Part shown: in pieces, positions 33,929-43,151 of the stretch
How positions within the stretch are numbered: position 1 is the first letter of the stretch
Layout of the letters: the number at the start of each line of letters is the position of its first letter
Origin: Leifsonia shinshuensis
GTDB taxonomy: Bacteria; Actinomycetota; Actinomycetes; Actinomycetales; Microbacteriaceae
Assembly: GCF_013410375.1 (NCBI RefSeq)
Contig: NZ_JACCFL010000001.1
Coordinates: forward strand, 2,976,001-3,040,000
DNA length: 64,000 nucleotides
Direction of reading: 5' to 3'
Position numbers and translations under genes: made by a program
The notes under the pieces: model-generated
Databases searched by the model: none
Told to the model about the DNA's origin: nothing
The model's input: the letters and a program-made list of their open reading frames with translations, nothing else

Positions 33929-35314
33929 CTAGCCGAAGACTTTTCCGGGATTCAGGATGCCGAGGGGGTCGAAGACCGACTTGAGCTTCACCTGGAGCTC
34001 GTAGGAGTCCGGGCCCAGCTCCTCCGCGAGCCAGCGGCGCTTGAGCACCCCGACGCCGTGCTCGCCGGTGAGGGTGCCGCCGAGCGCGACCGCCGTGCGG
34101 AACAGGTCGCCCGCAGCGTCCCACACCTCCTGGCCGATCTCATCGCCCTGGGTGACGAAGTTCGGGTGCAGGTTGCCGTCGCCCGCGTGCGCGACCGTCG
34201 GGATGGCGATCCCGTAACGCTCGCCGATCCGCTCGATCGCCGCGAACATCTCCGGCATCCGCGAGCGCGGGACCGCCACGTCCTCGATGAGGACCGTCCC
34301 GCTCGCCGCGAGCGCCGGATGGAACGCGCGCCGGATCGCGAGCAGGCGCTCGCCCTCCTCCGCGTCGGCGGCGACCCGCACCGTGCCGCCGGTCTCCGCG
34401 ATCAGGGTGCTCGCGAGCGCGGCGTCGGCAGCAGCGCCCGGCCCGTCGAACTGGACGAGAAGGTAGGCCGCTCCCCCGGTCGCGCCGAGGGCGTCCCGGA
34501 TGGTCCGCTCGCCGAGGTGCGCGGAGATCCGATCCAGCGCGGGGCCGTCCAGCAGCTCCATGACCGCGGGGCGCAGGTGCGCGGCCGTCACGCGTGCCGC
34601 CGCGTCGGACGCGGCACGGACGTCCGGGAACAGCGCGCCGAGCGTCATCGGCTCGCCCTGCGGCTGCGGCAGCACGCGGACCGTGGCGCCGACGATCACG
34701 CCGAGCGTGCCCTCCGAGCCGACCAGCAGCGAGGTGAGGTCGTAGCCGGTCACGCCCTTCACCGTGCGGTGGCCTGTCCTCAGGAGGCGCCCGTCGGCGA
34801 GGACGACGTCCAGCCCGAGCACGGCGTCCCGGGTGACGCCGTACTTGGCGCAGAGCAGGCCGCCGGCGTTCGTCGCGATGTTGCCGCCGACGGTGGAGAT
34901 CGCCTTGCTCGCCGGATCCGGCGCGAAGAACAGCCCGAACGGCTCCAGCGCGGCGTTCAGGTCGCCGTTGACGACGCCGGGCTCGACGACGGCGAGCTGG
35001 TCCTCCGCGGAGATCTCGAGGATGCGGTTCATCCGCGCCACGCTCAGCACGAGGGATCCGGCGGTCGCGTTGGCGCCTCCCGCCAGCCCGGTGCCCGCGC
35101 CGCGGGGCACGACCGGCACCCGGAACTCGGAGGCCGCGCGCATCGTCGCCTGGACGTGATCGACCGTGCGGGCGTTCACGACGGCGAGCGGGAGGCCGTC
35201 CGACACCCAGCCGGAGTGGTCGCCGCGCGCGGCGTCCAGGTGGTCCGGCTCGAACGACAGCACGTCGTCCGCGTCCTCGCCGAGAGCCGCCCTGAGCCAG
35301 TCGATGACATCCAT
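33929..35314 (-). CDS. FAD-linked 2-hydroxyacid oxidase/dehydrogenase (GlcD type)
   Basis: A 461-residue FAD_binding_4 plus FAD-oxidase C-terminal protein. PRGAGTGLAGGANAT is the FAD-binding loop, STVGGNIATNAGG and GVTGYDLTSLLVGSEGTLGVI complete the PCMH fold, and the C-terminal HAGDGNLHPNF and LTGEHGVG provide the active-site His and base. It oxidises D-lactate, glycolate or D-2-hydroxyglutarate. No Fe-S GlcF partner is adjacent, so a single-subunit D-lactate dehydrogenase is possible. ATG with TAGCAT 6 nt upstream. Confidence 0.9.
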   Translation of the reverse strand: MDVIDWLRAALGEDADDVLSFEPDHLDAARGDHSGWVSDGLPLAVVNARTVDHVQATMRAASEFRVPVVPRGAGTGLAGGANATAGSLVLSVARMNRILEISAEDQLAVVEPGVVNGDLNAALEPFGLFFAPDPASKAISTVGGNIATNAGGLLCAKYGVTRDAVLGLDVVLADGRLLRTGHRTVKGVTGYDLTSLLVGSEGTLGVIVGATVRVLPQPQGEPMTLGALFPDVRAASDAAARVTAAHLRPAVMELLDGPALDRISAHLGERTIRDALGATGGAAYLLVQFDGPGAAADAALASTLIAETGGTVRVAADAEEGERLLAIRRAFHPALAASGTVLIEDVAVPRSRMPEMFAAIERIGERYGIAIPTVAHAGDGNLHPNFVTQGDEIGQEVWDAAGDLFRTAVALGGTLTGEHGVGVLKRRWLAEELGPDSYELQVKLKSVFDPLGILNPGKVFG

Positions 35315-35320
35315 GACGTC

Positions 35321-35326
35321 ATGCTA
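35321..35326 (-). promoter_or_regulatory. Leaderless -10 element, glcD-like gene
   Basis: TAGCAT on the minus strand, 6 nt, ATG 35314. About 20 bp further out, TCCGAT/ATCGGA (35344-35349 and 35357-35362) form an inverted pair with a 7-nt spacer that might be an operator for this gene or the divergent Ada-AlkA gene. Confidence 0.5.
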
Positions 35327-35390
35327 ACGGCGTCGCGCTGATGTCCGATTTCCGCTATCGGATGTCGGAGGCGCGTGTCACGCTGGGACC

Positions 35391-37043
35391 ATGACCAGCA
35401 CCACGCCGACGCAGGGCGCCGCCCGGCGGCCCACCGCGGACGACCGGCTCGCCGACCCGGTGTTCGCCCGCCGCTACCGCGCGATGAGCGCGCGGGACGC
35501 CCGCTTCGACGGCCAGTTCATCACCGGCGTCCACTCGACCGGCATCTACTGCCGCCCGAGCTGCCCCGCCGTCACGCCCAAGGCGGACAACGTCACCTTC
35601 TACCTGACCGCCGCGGCCGCCCACGAGGCCGGGCTGCGGGCGTGCAAGCGCTGCCTGCCGGACGCGGTCCCCGGCTCTCCGGAGTGGAACGTCCGCGACG
35701 ACCTCGCCGCGCGCGCCATGCGCCTGATCGCCGACGGGACCGTCGAGCGGGAGGGCGTGCCGGGGCTCGCCCGCCGCCTCGGCTACACGCCGCGGCACCT
35801 CGGCCGGGTGCTCACCGCCGAGCTCGGAGCTGGGCCGCTCGCCCTCGCCAGGGCCCACCGGGCGCAGACAGCGCGGCTGCTGCTGGCGGGCACGGACATG
35901 CCCGTCACCGACGTGGCGTTCGCCGCCGGCTTCTCCAGCGTGCGGCAGTTCAACGAGACGATGGCGGAGATCTACCACGTGACGCCCGGCGCGATCCGGG
36001 CCTCCGCCCGCCGCCGGCCGGGGATCGCCCACGGGCCGATGGTGCCGGGCGCGGCAGCCGGCGCCTCCCTGAGCCTCCGGCTGCCCGCGCGGGCCCCGTT
36101 CGACGGCGGACGCCTCCTCGCCTTCCTCGGCGCGCGGGCGATCGCGGGCATGGAGACCGCGGTGACGGGCGGGGACGGGATCGCTCCGTCCTACAGTCGC
36201 GCGCTGCGGCTGCCGCACGGCCCCGCGGCGATCCGGCTCACGCTGTCCGGCGACGCGGACGCCCCCGCGGTCGAGTGCGAGGCCACCCTCGCCGACATGG
36301 CCGATCTCGCCCCGCTCGTCGCGCGGGTCCGGCGCCTCCTCGACCTCGACGCCGACGCCGAGGCGATCGACACCGCCCTCGCGGCCGACCCGGTGCTCGC
36401 GCCCTCGGTCGCCGCGGCGCCCGGCATCCGGGTCCCCGGCGCGGTCGACCCGGAGGAGATCCTCTTCCGCGCCCTCATCGGGCAGCAGGTGTCGGTGGCC
36501 GCCGCGCGAACGGCGCTGGCGCGGCTCACCGACGCCCTCGGCGAGCCGGTCGCGATCGGCGGCTTCACCCGGCTGTTCCCGACGGCGCAGGCGATCGCGG
36601 AGCACGGCAGGGAGGTGCTGCGCGGGCCGGGCAAGCGCATCGACGCCATCGTCGGCGCCGCCGCCGCGCTCGCGGACGGCTCCCTCGCCATCGATGTCGG
36701 GGAGTCCCGCGCGGAGCTGGAGGCCCGGCTCATCGCGCTCCCCGGCATCGGCGCCTGGACCGCCGGCTACGTCGCGCTGCGGGTGCTCGGCAGCCCCGAC
36801 GTGCTGCTGACCGGCGACCTGGCCCTGCGGCAGGGCGCCGCCCGGCTCGGCCTCCCGGCGGAGGCGCGGGCGCTCGCGGAGCGCGGCGCGGCGTGGTCGC
36901 CGTGGCGCAGCTACGCGGGGATGCACCTCTGGGAGAGCGCGCACCTCGCTCAGCAGGAGGCGCGGGCGCAGCGCCCCGCTGCGGAGGCGACGGCGTCGGC
37001 TCGCCGGACCCGACTCAGCCCCGCGGCCACCCGCAAAGCGTAG
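35391..37043 (+). CDS. alkA: Ada/AlkA fusion: methyl-phosphotriester sensor, AraC HTH and DNA-3-methyladenine glycosylase
   Basis: A 550-residue three-part DNA repair regulator. An Ada zinc domain holds C54/C58 (GIYCRPSC) and C85/C88 (ACKRC), where the first Cys accepts methyl from phosphotriesters. An AraC-type HTH follows (about 100-205, [30 protein letters not shown]). The C-terminus is an AlkA glycosylase (about 225-510) with helix-hairpin-helix [17 protein letters not shown] and catalytic Asp in TGDLALRQG. The O6-methylguanine transferase domain of E. coli Ada is missing, so this protein probably senses alkylation and excises bases, with a separate Ogt elsewhere. Confidence 0.93.
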   Translation: MTSTTPTQGAARRPTADDRLADPVFARRYRAMSARDARFDGQFITGVHSTGIYCRPSCPAVTPKADNVTFYLTAAAAHEAGLRACKRCLPDAVPGSPEWNVRDDLAARAMRLIADGTVEREGVPGLARRLGYTPRHLGRVLTAELGAGPLALARAHRAQTARLLLAGTDMPVTDVAFAAGFSSVRQFNETMAEIYHVTPGAIRASARRRPGIAHGPMVPGAAAGASLSLRLPARAPFDGGRLLAFLGARAIAGMETAVTGGDGIAPSYSRALRLPHGPAAIRLTLSGDADAPAVECEATLADMADLAPLVARVRRLLDLDADAEAIDTALAADPVLAPSVAAAPGIRVPGAVDPEEILFRALIGQQVSVAAARTALARLTDALGEPVAIGGFTRLFPTAQAIAEHGREVLRGPGKRIDAIVGAAAALADGSLAIDVGESRAELEARLIALPGIGAWTAGYVALRVLGSPDVLLTGDLALRQGAARLGLPAEARALAERGAAWSPWRSYAGMHLWESAHLAQQEARAQRPAAEATASARRTRLSPAATRKA

Positions 37044-37119
37044 GATCGCCCATGCCGGGGCCGACGTGACGGCCCGGCATCACGAGAACATCCGTCTCGG
37101 GCGAGGAGGGAGCCCTTTC

Positions 37120-37902
37120 GTGCCCTCGAACACCGCCGGGCCCTCGATCACCGTCGTGATCCCCGCGCTCGACGACGCCGGGATGCTCGCCCGCTGCCTG
37201 GCCGACCTGGCCGCGCAGCTGCGGCCCGCCGACGAGATCATCGTGGTGGACAACGGCAGCAGCGACGACACCGCAGCGGTCGCCCGCGCCGGCGGGGCGC
37301 GCGTGCTGGAGCAGCAGGTCCGCGGCATCTTCCCCGCCGCCGCGACCGGGTACGACGCCGCCACCGGCGACATCATCGCGCGCCTCGACGCGGACTCGCG
37401 TCCCCCGGTCGACTGGCTGCTGCACATCGACGCCGAGTTCGTCGACGACCCGGCGATCGGCGTGCTGACCGGCCCCGGCGTGTTCTACGACGGCAACACC
37501 TTCGTCGCCGGCCTCGGCCAGCTCCTCTACATCGGCGGCTACTTCTGGTCGATGGAGATCTGGCTCGGGCACCCGCCGATCTTCGGCTCCAACTTCGCCA
37601 TGCGACGCGAGGTGTGGCACGAGGTGCGCGGCCGCGTGCACCGGGACCTGCGCGAGGTGCACGACGACCTGGACCTCGCCATCCACCTCGACCCGGGCGT
37701 GGTCGTGCGCTACGACGAGCGGCTCCTGGTCGGGATCTCGTCGCGGCCGTTCTCGACCTGGCGCGGCTTCGGCCGGCGCATCCGCTGGGCGTTCGGCACG
37801 CTGCGCATGCACCTGCCGGAGGAGACGCCGTGGCGGCGCCGCGCCGCGCGGAGGCGCTGGGAGGCCGAGCACACGGAGGAGGCGCCGGGCGCCATCGCCT
37901 GA
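37120..37902 (+). CDS. Family 2 glycosyltransferase
   Basis: A 260-residue GT-A protein. ITVVIPALDDAGMLARCLADL is the first strand and nucleotide site, VVDNGSSDDTAAVAR follows, and IIARLDADSRPP has the DAD metal motif; a later REVHDDLDLAIHL provides the acidic ED-type catalytic region. No clear transmembrane segments. GTG 37120 is chosen because GAGGAGGG ends about 9 nt upstream; an in-frame GTG at 37066 would add 18 residues without a ribosome site. Sugar and acceptor unknown. Confidence 0.83.
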   Translation: MPSNTAGPSITVVIPALDDAGMLARCLADLAAQLRPADEIIVVDNGSSDDTAAVARAGGARVLEQQVRGIFPAAATGYDAATGDIIARLDADSRPPVDWLLHIDAEFVDDPAIGVLTGPGVFYDGNTFVAGLGQLLYIGGYFWSMEIWLGHPPIFGSNFAMRREVWHEVRGRVHRDLREVHDDLDLAIHLDPGVVVRYDERLLVGISSRPFSTWRGFGRRIRWAFGTLRMHLPEETPWRRRAARRRWEAEHTEEAPGAIA

Positions 37903-37984
37903 GCGGCGCCCCGGGCCCCGGGTTCTGCGCGTTTCGGGCGCTCTCCCGGGCCGCCCCGGTTCGTGTCGGCGGCCTCCCGACCGA

Positions 37985-37990
37985 TAGGTT
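37985..37990 (+). promoter_or_regulatory. Leaderless -10 element, FAH-family gene
   Basis: TAGGTT, 7 nt, GTG 37998. It selects this GTG over upstream in-frame codons. Confidence 0.5.
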
Positions 37991-37997
37991 GGACCGT

Positions 37998-38873
37998 GTG
38001 AGATTCTCGCACCTCAGCACTACCCCGGACTCGCACCCGCGCCTGGCGGCCGTCATCGGAGACGGCGCCCTCTTCCTCGACGAGCTGATGGCCGAGGCTC
38101 CCCGCGACCTCCAGGACCTCATCGAGCGCGGCGACGTCACCCTCCAGGAGGTGCGCGCGCTCGTCGACGAGGCCGTCACGACCGGGACGCCCCTCGTCCC
38201 CGTGCACGAGCTGCGTCACGCCTCCGCCGTGCTGCGCCCGCCGCAGGTGATCGCGATCGGCGCCAACTACGCCGCGCACGCCTCCGAGCTGAAGCTGCGC
38301 AGCGAGAAGGCGGCGACCGTGTTCTCGCTCTGGCCCAACTCGCTCGCCGGCCACGGCGGGACCACCAGCTGGCCGGAGGACCTCACCACCCAGGTCGACT
38401 ACGAGGCCGAGCTCGGCGTCATCATCGGCAAGCCCGCGCGCAACGTCTCGGTGCGCGACGCCCTCGACTACGTGTGGGGCTACACGGTGGTCAACGACAT
38501 CACCGCGCGCGACCTCCAGTTCTCGGAGGCGCAGTGGTCGCGGTGCAAGTCGTTCGACGGCTTCACCCCGAACGGGCCGGTGGTCGTGACGGCCGACGAG
38601 ATCGCGGACCCCCAGGACCTCTGGCTGACCACCAACGTCGACGGCGCGATCCTGCAGGACGCCTCCACGGCGGACATGGTGCGCTCGGTCGCCGAGATCA
38701 TCGAGTTCCTGTCCCGGTCGGCCACCATCCTGCCCGGCACGCTGATCTCCACCGGCAGCCCGGGCGGCGCCGGCTACTCGCGCACTCCCCCGGTGTTCCT
38801 GCGCGACCGGTCGACGGTCACGGTCTCGATCGGCGGGATCGGCTACCTGACCACGTACTGCCGGGTGACCTGA
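37998..38873 (+). CDS. Fumarylacetoacetate hydrolase family protein
   Basis: A 291-residue FAH-fold protein. VIAIGANYAAHASEL, the metal-binding DYEAELGVIIGKPARNVSVRDALDYVWGYTVVNDITARDLQ, and PGTLISTGSPGGAGYSRTPPVFLRDRSTVTVSIGGIG are characteristic of 2-keto-4-pentenoate hydratase/acylpyruvase-type enzymes. It probably cleaves or hydrates a 2-oxo acid from aromatic breakdown; fumarylpyruvate or acylpyruvate hydrolase is possible. No catabolic cluster surrounds it. Confidence 0.88.
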   Translation: MRFSHLSTTPDSHPRLAAVIGDGALFLDELMAEAPRDLQDLIERGDVTLQEVRALVDEAVTTGTPLVPVHELRHASAVLRPPQVIAIGANYAAHASELKLRSEKAATVFSLWPNSLAGHGGTTSWPEDLTTQVDYEAELGVIIGKPARNVSVRDALDYVWGYTVVNDITARDLQFSEAQWSRCKSFDGFTPNGPVVVTADEIADPQDLWLTTNVDGAILQDASTADMVRSVAEIIEFLSRSATILPGTLISTGSPGGAGYSRTPPVFLRDRSTVTVSIGGIGYLTTYCRVT

Positions 38874-38895
38874 CCCCGGCCCTGCCCGGCCTCCC

Positions 38896-38950
38896 GATTG
38901 CCTGCAACCGTCGGTGCCAGCAATCGTGATTGCCTGCAATCGTCGGTGCC
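38896..38950. repeat. Two 23-bp direct repeats with embedded palindromes
   Basis: Copies at 38896-38918 and 38928-38950 agree at 22 of 23 positions; 9 nt separate them. GATTGC/GCAATC inverted pairs lie in and between the copies (for example GATTGC-CT-GCAATC at 38928-38941). They end just before the -10 of the hydrolase gene, so they could bind a regulator of it or be another intergenic repeat. Confidence 0.75.
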
Positions 38951-38956
38951 TTCGGC

Positions 38957-38962
38957 TAGCGT
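38957..38962 (+). promoter_or_regulatory. Leaderless -10 element, alpha/beta hydrolase
   Basis: TAGCGT, 6 nt, ATG 38969, immediately after the direct repeats. Confidence 0.5.
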
Positions 38963-38968
38963 GAGTGC

Positions 38969-39874
38969 ATGTCGATCGGCGAGCGGCGGCCCGGAGTCTC
39001 GGGCGGAGACGACGAGGCGGCCCGCCTCGACGCGGTGCTCCCCGAGATCGACTGGTCGGTCGCCCCGGTCGGGGCGACGTTCTCGACATTCCGCGCGCCC
39101 AGCGGCGAGCTCGCCGTCGTCGCGCTCGGCGACCCCGCCGACCCGCGCGTCGTCCTGGTGCCCGGCGCCACCGGCTCCAAGGAGGACTTCTACCTCCTCG
39201 CGCCGATCCTGGTGGCTGCGGGCTACTACGTGCAGAGCTACGACCTCGCGGGCCAGTACGAGTCGGCGTCCGCCGGCCCGGCCGCCGGAGGGCACTACAC
39301 CTACGACCTGCTGGTGGCCGACCTCGTCGCCTTCCTGCGCGACGGCGGCCCCGCGCACGTCCTCGGCTACTCGTTCGCCGGCATCCTCGCCGAGCTCGCG
39401 CTCGTCGCGCACCCGGAGCTGTTCCTCACCCTCACGCTGCTCACCTCGCCGCCGGAGCCGGGCCAGGCATTCCGCGGCGTGCGGACCATCGGCTGGCTGA
39501 GCTGGTTCCTGAACGGCCGCCAGGGCGCCGGTCTGATGATCTGGGGCATCGTGACCAACAAGAACAAGGTCGGCCCGGCCCGGCTCGCGTTCGTCCGGGA
39601 GCGCTTCGCGCTCACCCGCCGGTCGAGCGTGGACGATATCGTCGGGCTGATGAAGCACGTGCCGGACGTGCGCGACCGTGTCGCCGCGATCGGCCTCCCC
39701 GTCCTGGTGGCGACCGGCGACCACGACCTGTGGCCGACGCACCTCCACGCCGCGAACGCCCAGGCGCTCGGCGCCCGGCTGGCCGTCTACCGCACCGGCC
39801 ACAGCCCGTGCGAGACCGCGCCGAACCAGCTCGGCCGCGACATGATCGCGCTGTTCCGCTCCGCCGAGCGCTGA
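38969..39874 (+). CDS. Alpha/beta hydrolase
   Basis: A 301-residue alpha/beta hydrolase. VVLVPGATGSKEDFYLLAPIL forms the oxyanion-side strand, the nucleophile elbow is GYSFAG, the acid is likely Asp in GDHDLWP and the base His in TGHSPCETAP near the C-terminus. Substrate unknown; no signal peptide. Direct repeats lie upstream and a 66-bp palindrome follows the stop. Confidence 0.85.
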   Translation: MSIGERRPGVSGGDDEAARLDAVLPEIDWSVAPVGATFSTFRAPSGELAVVALGDPADPRVVLVPGATGSKEDFYLLAPILVAAGYYVQSYDLAGQYESASAGPAAGGHYTYDLLVADLVAFLRDGGPAHVLGYSFAGILAELALVAHPELFLTLTLLTSPPEPGQAFRGVRTIGWLSWFLNGRQGAGLMIWGIVTNKNKVGPARLAFVRERFALTRRSSVDDIVGLMKHVPDVRDRVAAIGLPVLVATGDHDLWPTHLHAANAQALGARLAVYRTGHSPCETAPNQLGRDMIALFRSAER

Positions 39875-39892
39875 CGCCGCGCCCCGCCTCCA

Positions 39893-39958
39893 CCGGAACA
39901 GGGGTCGCAACACGCCGTTATCGCGACGCGATAGCGGCGTGTTGCGACCCCTGTCCGG
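39893..39958. repeat. 66-bp nearly perfect palindrome (family A)
   Basis: Left arm 39893-39917 pairs with right arm 39935-39958 with a single bulged A. The centre TATCGCG-A-CGCGATA (39919-39933) pairs too, leaving one mismatch and one unpaired base. It contains ACAGGGGTCGCAACACGCCG in each arm, the same 20-mer as the repeat at 54.4 kb. It lies between convergent hydrolase and aspartase genes. Confidence 0.9.
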
Positions 39959-39969
39959 AGGGCGGGACG

Positions 39970-41568
39970 CTACTCGCGGGCCTTCTCGGCCTTCTCGATG
40001 GCCTCGGCCTCGACGACCGGGATGGAGGTGGTGATCGCCTCGAGGCCGCTCAGGCGCGCGGGCGACAGCAGGCGGGTGACCTCCTCGCGGCTCATCAGCT
40101 TGGCCTCCACGACCAGGTCGGCGACGTTGTGGCCGGTCAGCAGCGCCGACTTGGCGAGCGCCGCCGCGGCGGCGTAGCCGATGTGCGGCGTGAGCGCGGT
40201 GATGACGCCGACCGACGAGCCGACCATCGCGCCGAGCCGCTCCTCGTTCGCGGTGATGCCGTCGACGCAGTTGACGCGCAGCGTGTGGAAGGCCTGCGCC
40301 ATCCAGGTGATGGACTGCAGCAGCGAGTGGGCGATGACCGGCTCGAAGGCGTTGAGCTGGAGCTGGCCGCCCTCGGCCGCCATCGTCACGGTGACGTCGG
40401 CGCCGGCCACGGAGAACGCGACCTGGTTGACGACCTCCGGGATGACCGGGTTGACCTTGCCCGGCATGATCGACGACCCGGCCTGGCGCGGCGGGAGGTT
40501 GATCTCGCCGAGGCCCGCCTGCGGGCCGGACGACAGCAGGCGCAGGTCGTTGCAGATCTTCGAGAGCTTGATGGCGCTGCGCTTGAGCGAGCCGGAGAAC
40601 GACATGAAGGCGCCGGCGTCGGACGTCGACTCGATCAGGTCGGGGGCGGTCTCCAGGTTGAGGCCGGTGATCAGGTTGAGGTGCTTGACGGCCGCCGCCG
40701 CGTAGCCGGGGTCGGCCGTGATGCCGGTGCCGATCGCGGTGGCGCCGAGGTTGATCTCGGCGAGCAGCCACTTGGTCTCGGTGAGCCGGGCGTGGTCCTC
40801 GGTGAGGGTGGTGGCGAAGCCGTGGAACTCCTGGCCGAGCGTCATCGGCACGGCGTCCTGCAGCTGGGTGCGGCCGACCTTGAGGATGTGGCGGAACTCG
40901 CGGCCCTTGGCGGCGAAGGAGTCGCGCAGCAGGGCGAGCTCGTCGAGCAGGTGGCCGAGCGCGAAGGTCAGGGCGATCTTGATCGCGGTCGGGTACGTGT
41001 CGTTCGTGCTCTGGCTGCGGTTCACGTCGTCGATCGGGCTCATGTACGCGTAGTCGCCCTTGGGGCGCCCCTCGAGCTCGAGCGCGACGTTCGCGATGAC
41101 CTCGTTGGCGTTCATGTTCGTGGAGGTGCCGGCGCCGCCCTGCATCACGCCGACGACGAACTGGTCGTGGTACTTGCCGTCGATGATGAGCTGGCAGGCC
41201 CGGTCGATGAGGTCGGCCTTGTGCTGCTCCAGCACACCGATCTCGAGGTTGGCGCGGGCCGCCGCCTGCTTGACGGCGGCGAGGGCGACGATGAGGTCCG
41301 GGTAGACGGAGATCGGCCGCTTGGCGATCGGGAAGTTCTCGAGGGCTCGCGAGGTGTGCACGCCCCAGTAGGCGTCGGCCGGGATCTCCCGGCTGCCCAG
41401 GGAGTCGGTCTCGATGCGGGTCGGCCGGCCCTCGGCGCTGGGGGTCGGGACGTCGGACACGTTCTCGGACGCGTCGACGACGGCGCCGCCGGCCGTCGGG
41501 TCGATGACGGGGATGGGGTGAGTCTTCGGTTCGTCCATCGTTGCTGTGGAATCCACGCTTGGCTCCAT
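39970..41568 (-). CDS. aspA: Aspartate ammonia-lyase
   Basis: A 532-residue class II fumarase/aspartase superfamily enzyme. The signature GSSIMPGKVNPV is intact, with TRIETDSLGSREIPADAYWGVHTSRALENF, MQGGAGTSTNMNANEVIAN and SQSTNDTYPTA. These favour aspartase over fumarase C. It interconverts L-aspartate with fumarate plus ammonia. ATG 41568 with GAGAGG upstream gives an extra N-terminal stretch of about 55 residues relative to E. coli AspA, acidic and Pro/Thr-rich; a later ATG in MDEPKTHP is an alternative. Palindromes lie in its promoter region. Confidence 0.9.
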   Translation of the reverse strand: MEPSVDSTATMDEPKTHPIPVIDPTAGGAVVDASENVSDVPTPSAEGRPTRIETDSLGSREIPADAYWGVHTSRALENFPIAKRPISVYPDLIVALAAVKQAAARANLEIGVLEQHKADLIDRACQLIIDGKYHDQFVVGVMQGGAGTSTNMNANEVIANVALELEGRPKGDYAYMSPIDDVNRSQSTNDTYPTAIKIALTFALGHLLDELALLRDSFAAKGREFRHILKVGRTQLQDAVPMTLGQEFHGFATTLTEDHARLTETKWLLAEINLGATAIGTGITADPGYAAAAVKHLNLITGLNLETAPDLIESTSDAGAFMSFSGSLKRSAIKLSKICNDLRLLSSGPQAGLGEINLPPRQAGSSIMPGKVNPVIPEVVNQVAFSVAGADVTVTMAAEGGQLQLNAFEPVIAHSLLQSITWMAQAFHTLRVNCVDGITANEERLGAMVGSSVGVITALTPHIGYAAAAALAKSALLTGHNVADLVVEAKLMSREEVTRLLSPARLSGLEAITTSIPVVEAEAIEKAEKARE

Positions 41569-41669
41569 TGCCTCTCGTTGTGCGTTGGCGTTCAGGGGGT
41601 CAGCCGGCCGTTCGTGGCGCCCGGCAGTGCAGAGCCTACCCCTGGTGGGGGTGCCCGAGTTGGACACAT

Positions 41670-41706
41670 CGTCCGGGATCCCGGACGTCGTTCGACAGCC
41701 TGTCGA
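41670..41706. repeat. Two adjacent palindromes upstream of aspA
   Basis: CGTCCGGGATCCCGGACG (41670-41687) is a perfect 18-bp palindrome. TCGACAG-C-CTGTCGA (41692-41706) is a perfect inverted repeat. They lie just after the aldehyde dehydrogenase stop and about 100 bp before aspA, so they may end the former transcript, bind a regulator of the latter, or both. Confidence 0.65.
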
Positions 41707-41718
41707 GAGCGCTCCTGT

Positions 41719-43143
41719 TCAGCCCAGTTTCCGCAGCAGTCCGCGGGCGAACCGGTCCTTGCCCTCCGTGTACGGCGGGTAGATCAGCTGCAGCGTGTCG
41801 GGGGCGAGGGCCTTGGACAGGACCGCCTTCTCGTGGCTGAACGCCTCCAGCGACCGGCGGCCGTGGTAGGCGCCGGAGCCGCTCTCGCCGACCCCGCCGA
41901 ACGGGAGGCCGCCGACCGCGAGGTGCGCCGCGGGCACCCCGAAGCCGACCGCTCCGGAGCTGGTCTCGGTGAGTATGCGCCGGCGGACGTCGCGGCGGTC
42001 GCTGAAGACGTAGAGGGCCAGCGGCTTGTCGCCGGCGCGGATGAACGCGATCGCGTCGTCCAGGCCGTCCACCGTGACGATCGGCAGCACCGGGCCGAAG
42101 ATCTCCTCGGCCATCGCGGCCGAGTCGCGCGGCACGTCCACGAGCACCGTCGGCGCGAGATAGCGCGAGGCCGCCTCCGACTCGCCACCGACCGCGGTCG
42201 TGCCGGAGCCGAGCAGGCCCGTCAGCCGCTCGAAGTGCCGGTCGTCCACGATGCGCCCGTAGTCGGGGCTCTGCGCCGTGTCGTCGCCGTACAGCGCGCG
42301 CACGGCGGTGGCGAGCTCGGCGGCGAGCCGCCCGGCCACCGCCTTCGTGGCCAGGATGTAGTCCGGTGCGACGCAGGTCTGGCCCGCGTTCATGAACTTG
42401 CCCCAGGCGATCCGGCGTGCGGCCGCCGCGAGGTCGACGGAGTCGTCCACGTAGACCGGGGACTTGCCGCCGAGCTCCAGGGTCACCGGCGTCAGGTGCT
42501 CCGCCGCCGCCGCGGCGACGATGCGGCCGACGCGGCCGTTGCCGGTGAAGAAGATGTGGTCCCAGCGCTGCGCGAGCAGCTCGGTGGTCTCGGCGATCGC
42601 GCCCTCGACCACGGCGACGGCGCTGCGATCGAGGTACTGCGGGACGAGCCGGGCCATCGCCGCGGAGGTCGCCGGGGCGAGCTCGCTCGGCTTGAGGACG
42701 ACGGCGTTGCCCGCCGCCAGCGCGCCGACGACCGGCGCCAGCAGCAGTTGGACGGGGTAGTTCCACGGGGCGATCACGAGCACGACGCCGACCGGCTCCA
42801 GCACGACCCGCGCCTTCGCGGGCTGGAGGGCGCCCGGAACGGCGACGCGACGGGGACGCAGCCAGCGGCGGAGGTTGCGCCGCATGTGGTCGATCTCGCC
42901 GACGACGAAGCCGACCTCGGCGATCTGCGACTCGGTCGGGTTCTTGGCCAGGTCCTCCAGCAGGGCGTCCTCGAACTCGGCGGCGCGCTCGGTGAGCATG
43001 CGGCGGAGGGCGTCGAGCTGCGCCAGCCGCCAGGCGAGCGGCTTGGTGCGGCCGGCGTCGAAGGTGGCGCGCAGGGTCGCGACGGTCTGCGGGATCGGGC
43101 CGCCGGCGACGGTGCCGGACGTGAGCGTGGACTCGGAGGTCAT
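41719..43143 (-). CDS. Aldehyde dehydrogenase, class 3-like
   Basis: A 474-residue [65 protein letters not shown] (Glu) and [13 protein letters not shown] (catalytic Cys) place it with fatty-aldehyde/class 3 dehydrogenases, which act on medium or long aliphatic and aromatic aldehydes. Start ATG 43143. Four 16-bp tandem repeats lie between it and trmB. Reads into the palindromes before aspA. Confidence 0.9.
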   Translation of the reverse strand: MTSESTLTSGTVAGGPIPQTVATLRATFDAGRTKPLAWRLAQLDALRRMLTERAAEFEDALLEDLAKNPTESQIAEVGFVVGEIDHMRRNLRRWLRPRRVAVPGALQPAKARVVLEPVGVVLVIAPWNYPVQLLLAPVVGALAAGNAVVLKPSELAPATSAAMARLVPQYLDRSAVAVVEGAIAETTELLAQRWDHIFFTGNGRVGRIVAAAAAEHLTPVTLELGGKSPVYVDDSVDLAAAARRIAWGKFMNAGQTCVAPDYILATKAVAGRLAAELATAVRALYGDDTAQSPDYGRIVDDRHFERLTGLLGSGTTAVGGESEAASRYLAPTVLVDVPRDSAAMAEEIFGPVLPIVTVDGLDDAIAFIRAGDKPLALYVFSDRRDVRRRILTETSSGAVGFGVPAAHLAVGGLPFGGVGESGSGAYHGRRSLEAFSHEKAVLSKALAPDTLQLIYPPYTEGKDRFARGLLRKLG

Positions 43144-43151
43144 GCGCCCAT

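Noticed and set aside
37066..37119. Upstream GTG as start of the family 2 glycosyltransferase
   Set aside because: It would add 18 residues without family likeness, whereas GTG 37120 has a good ribosome site.
39893..39958. Terminal inverted repeats of an insertion sequence
   Set aside because: No transposase lies between or near the palindromes and no target-site duplication is visible; arms are a single palindrome rather than ends of an element.
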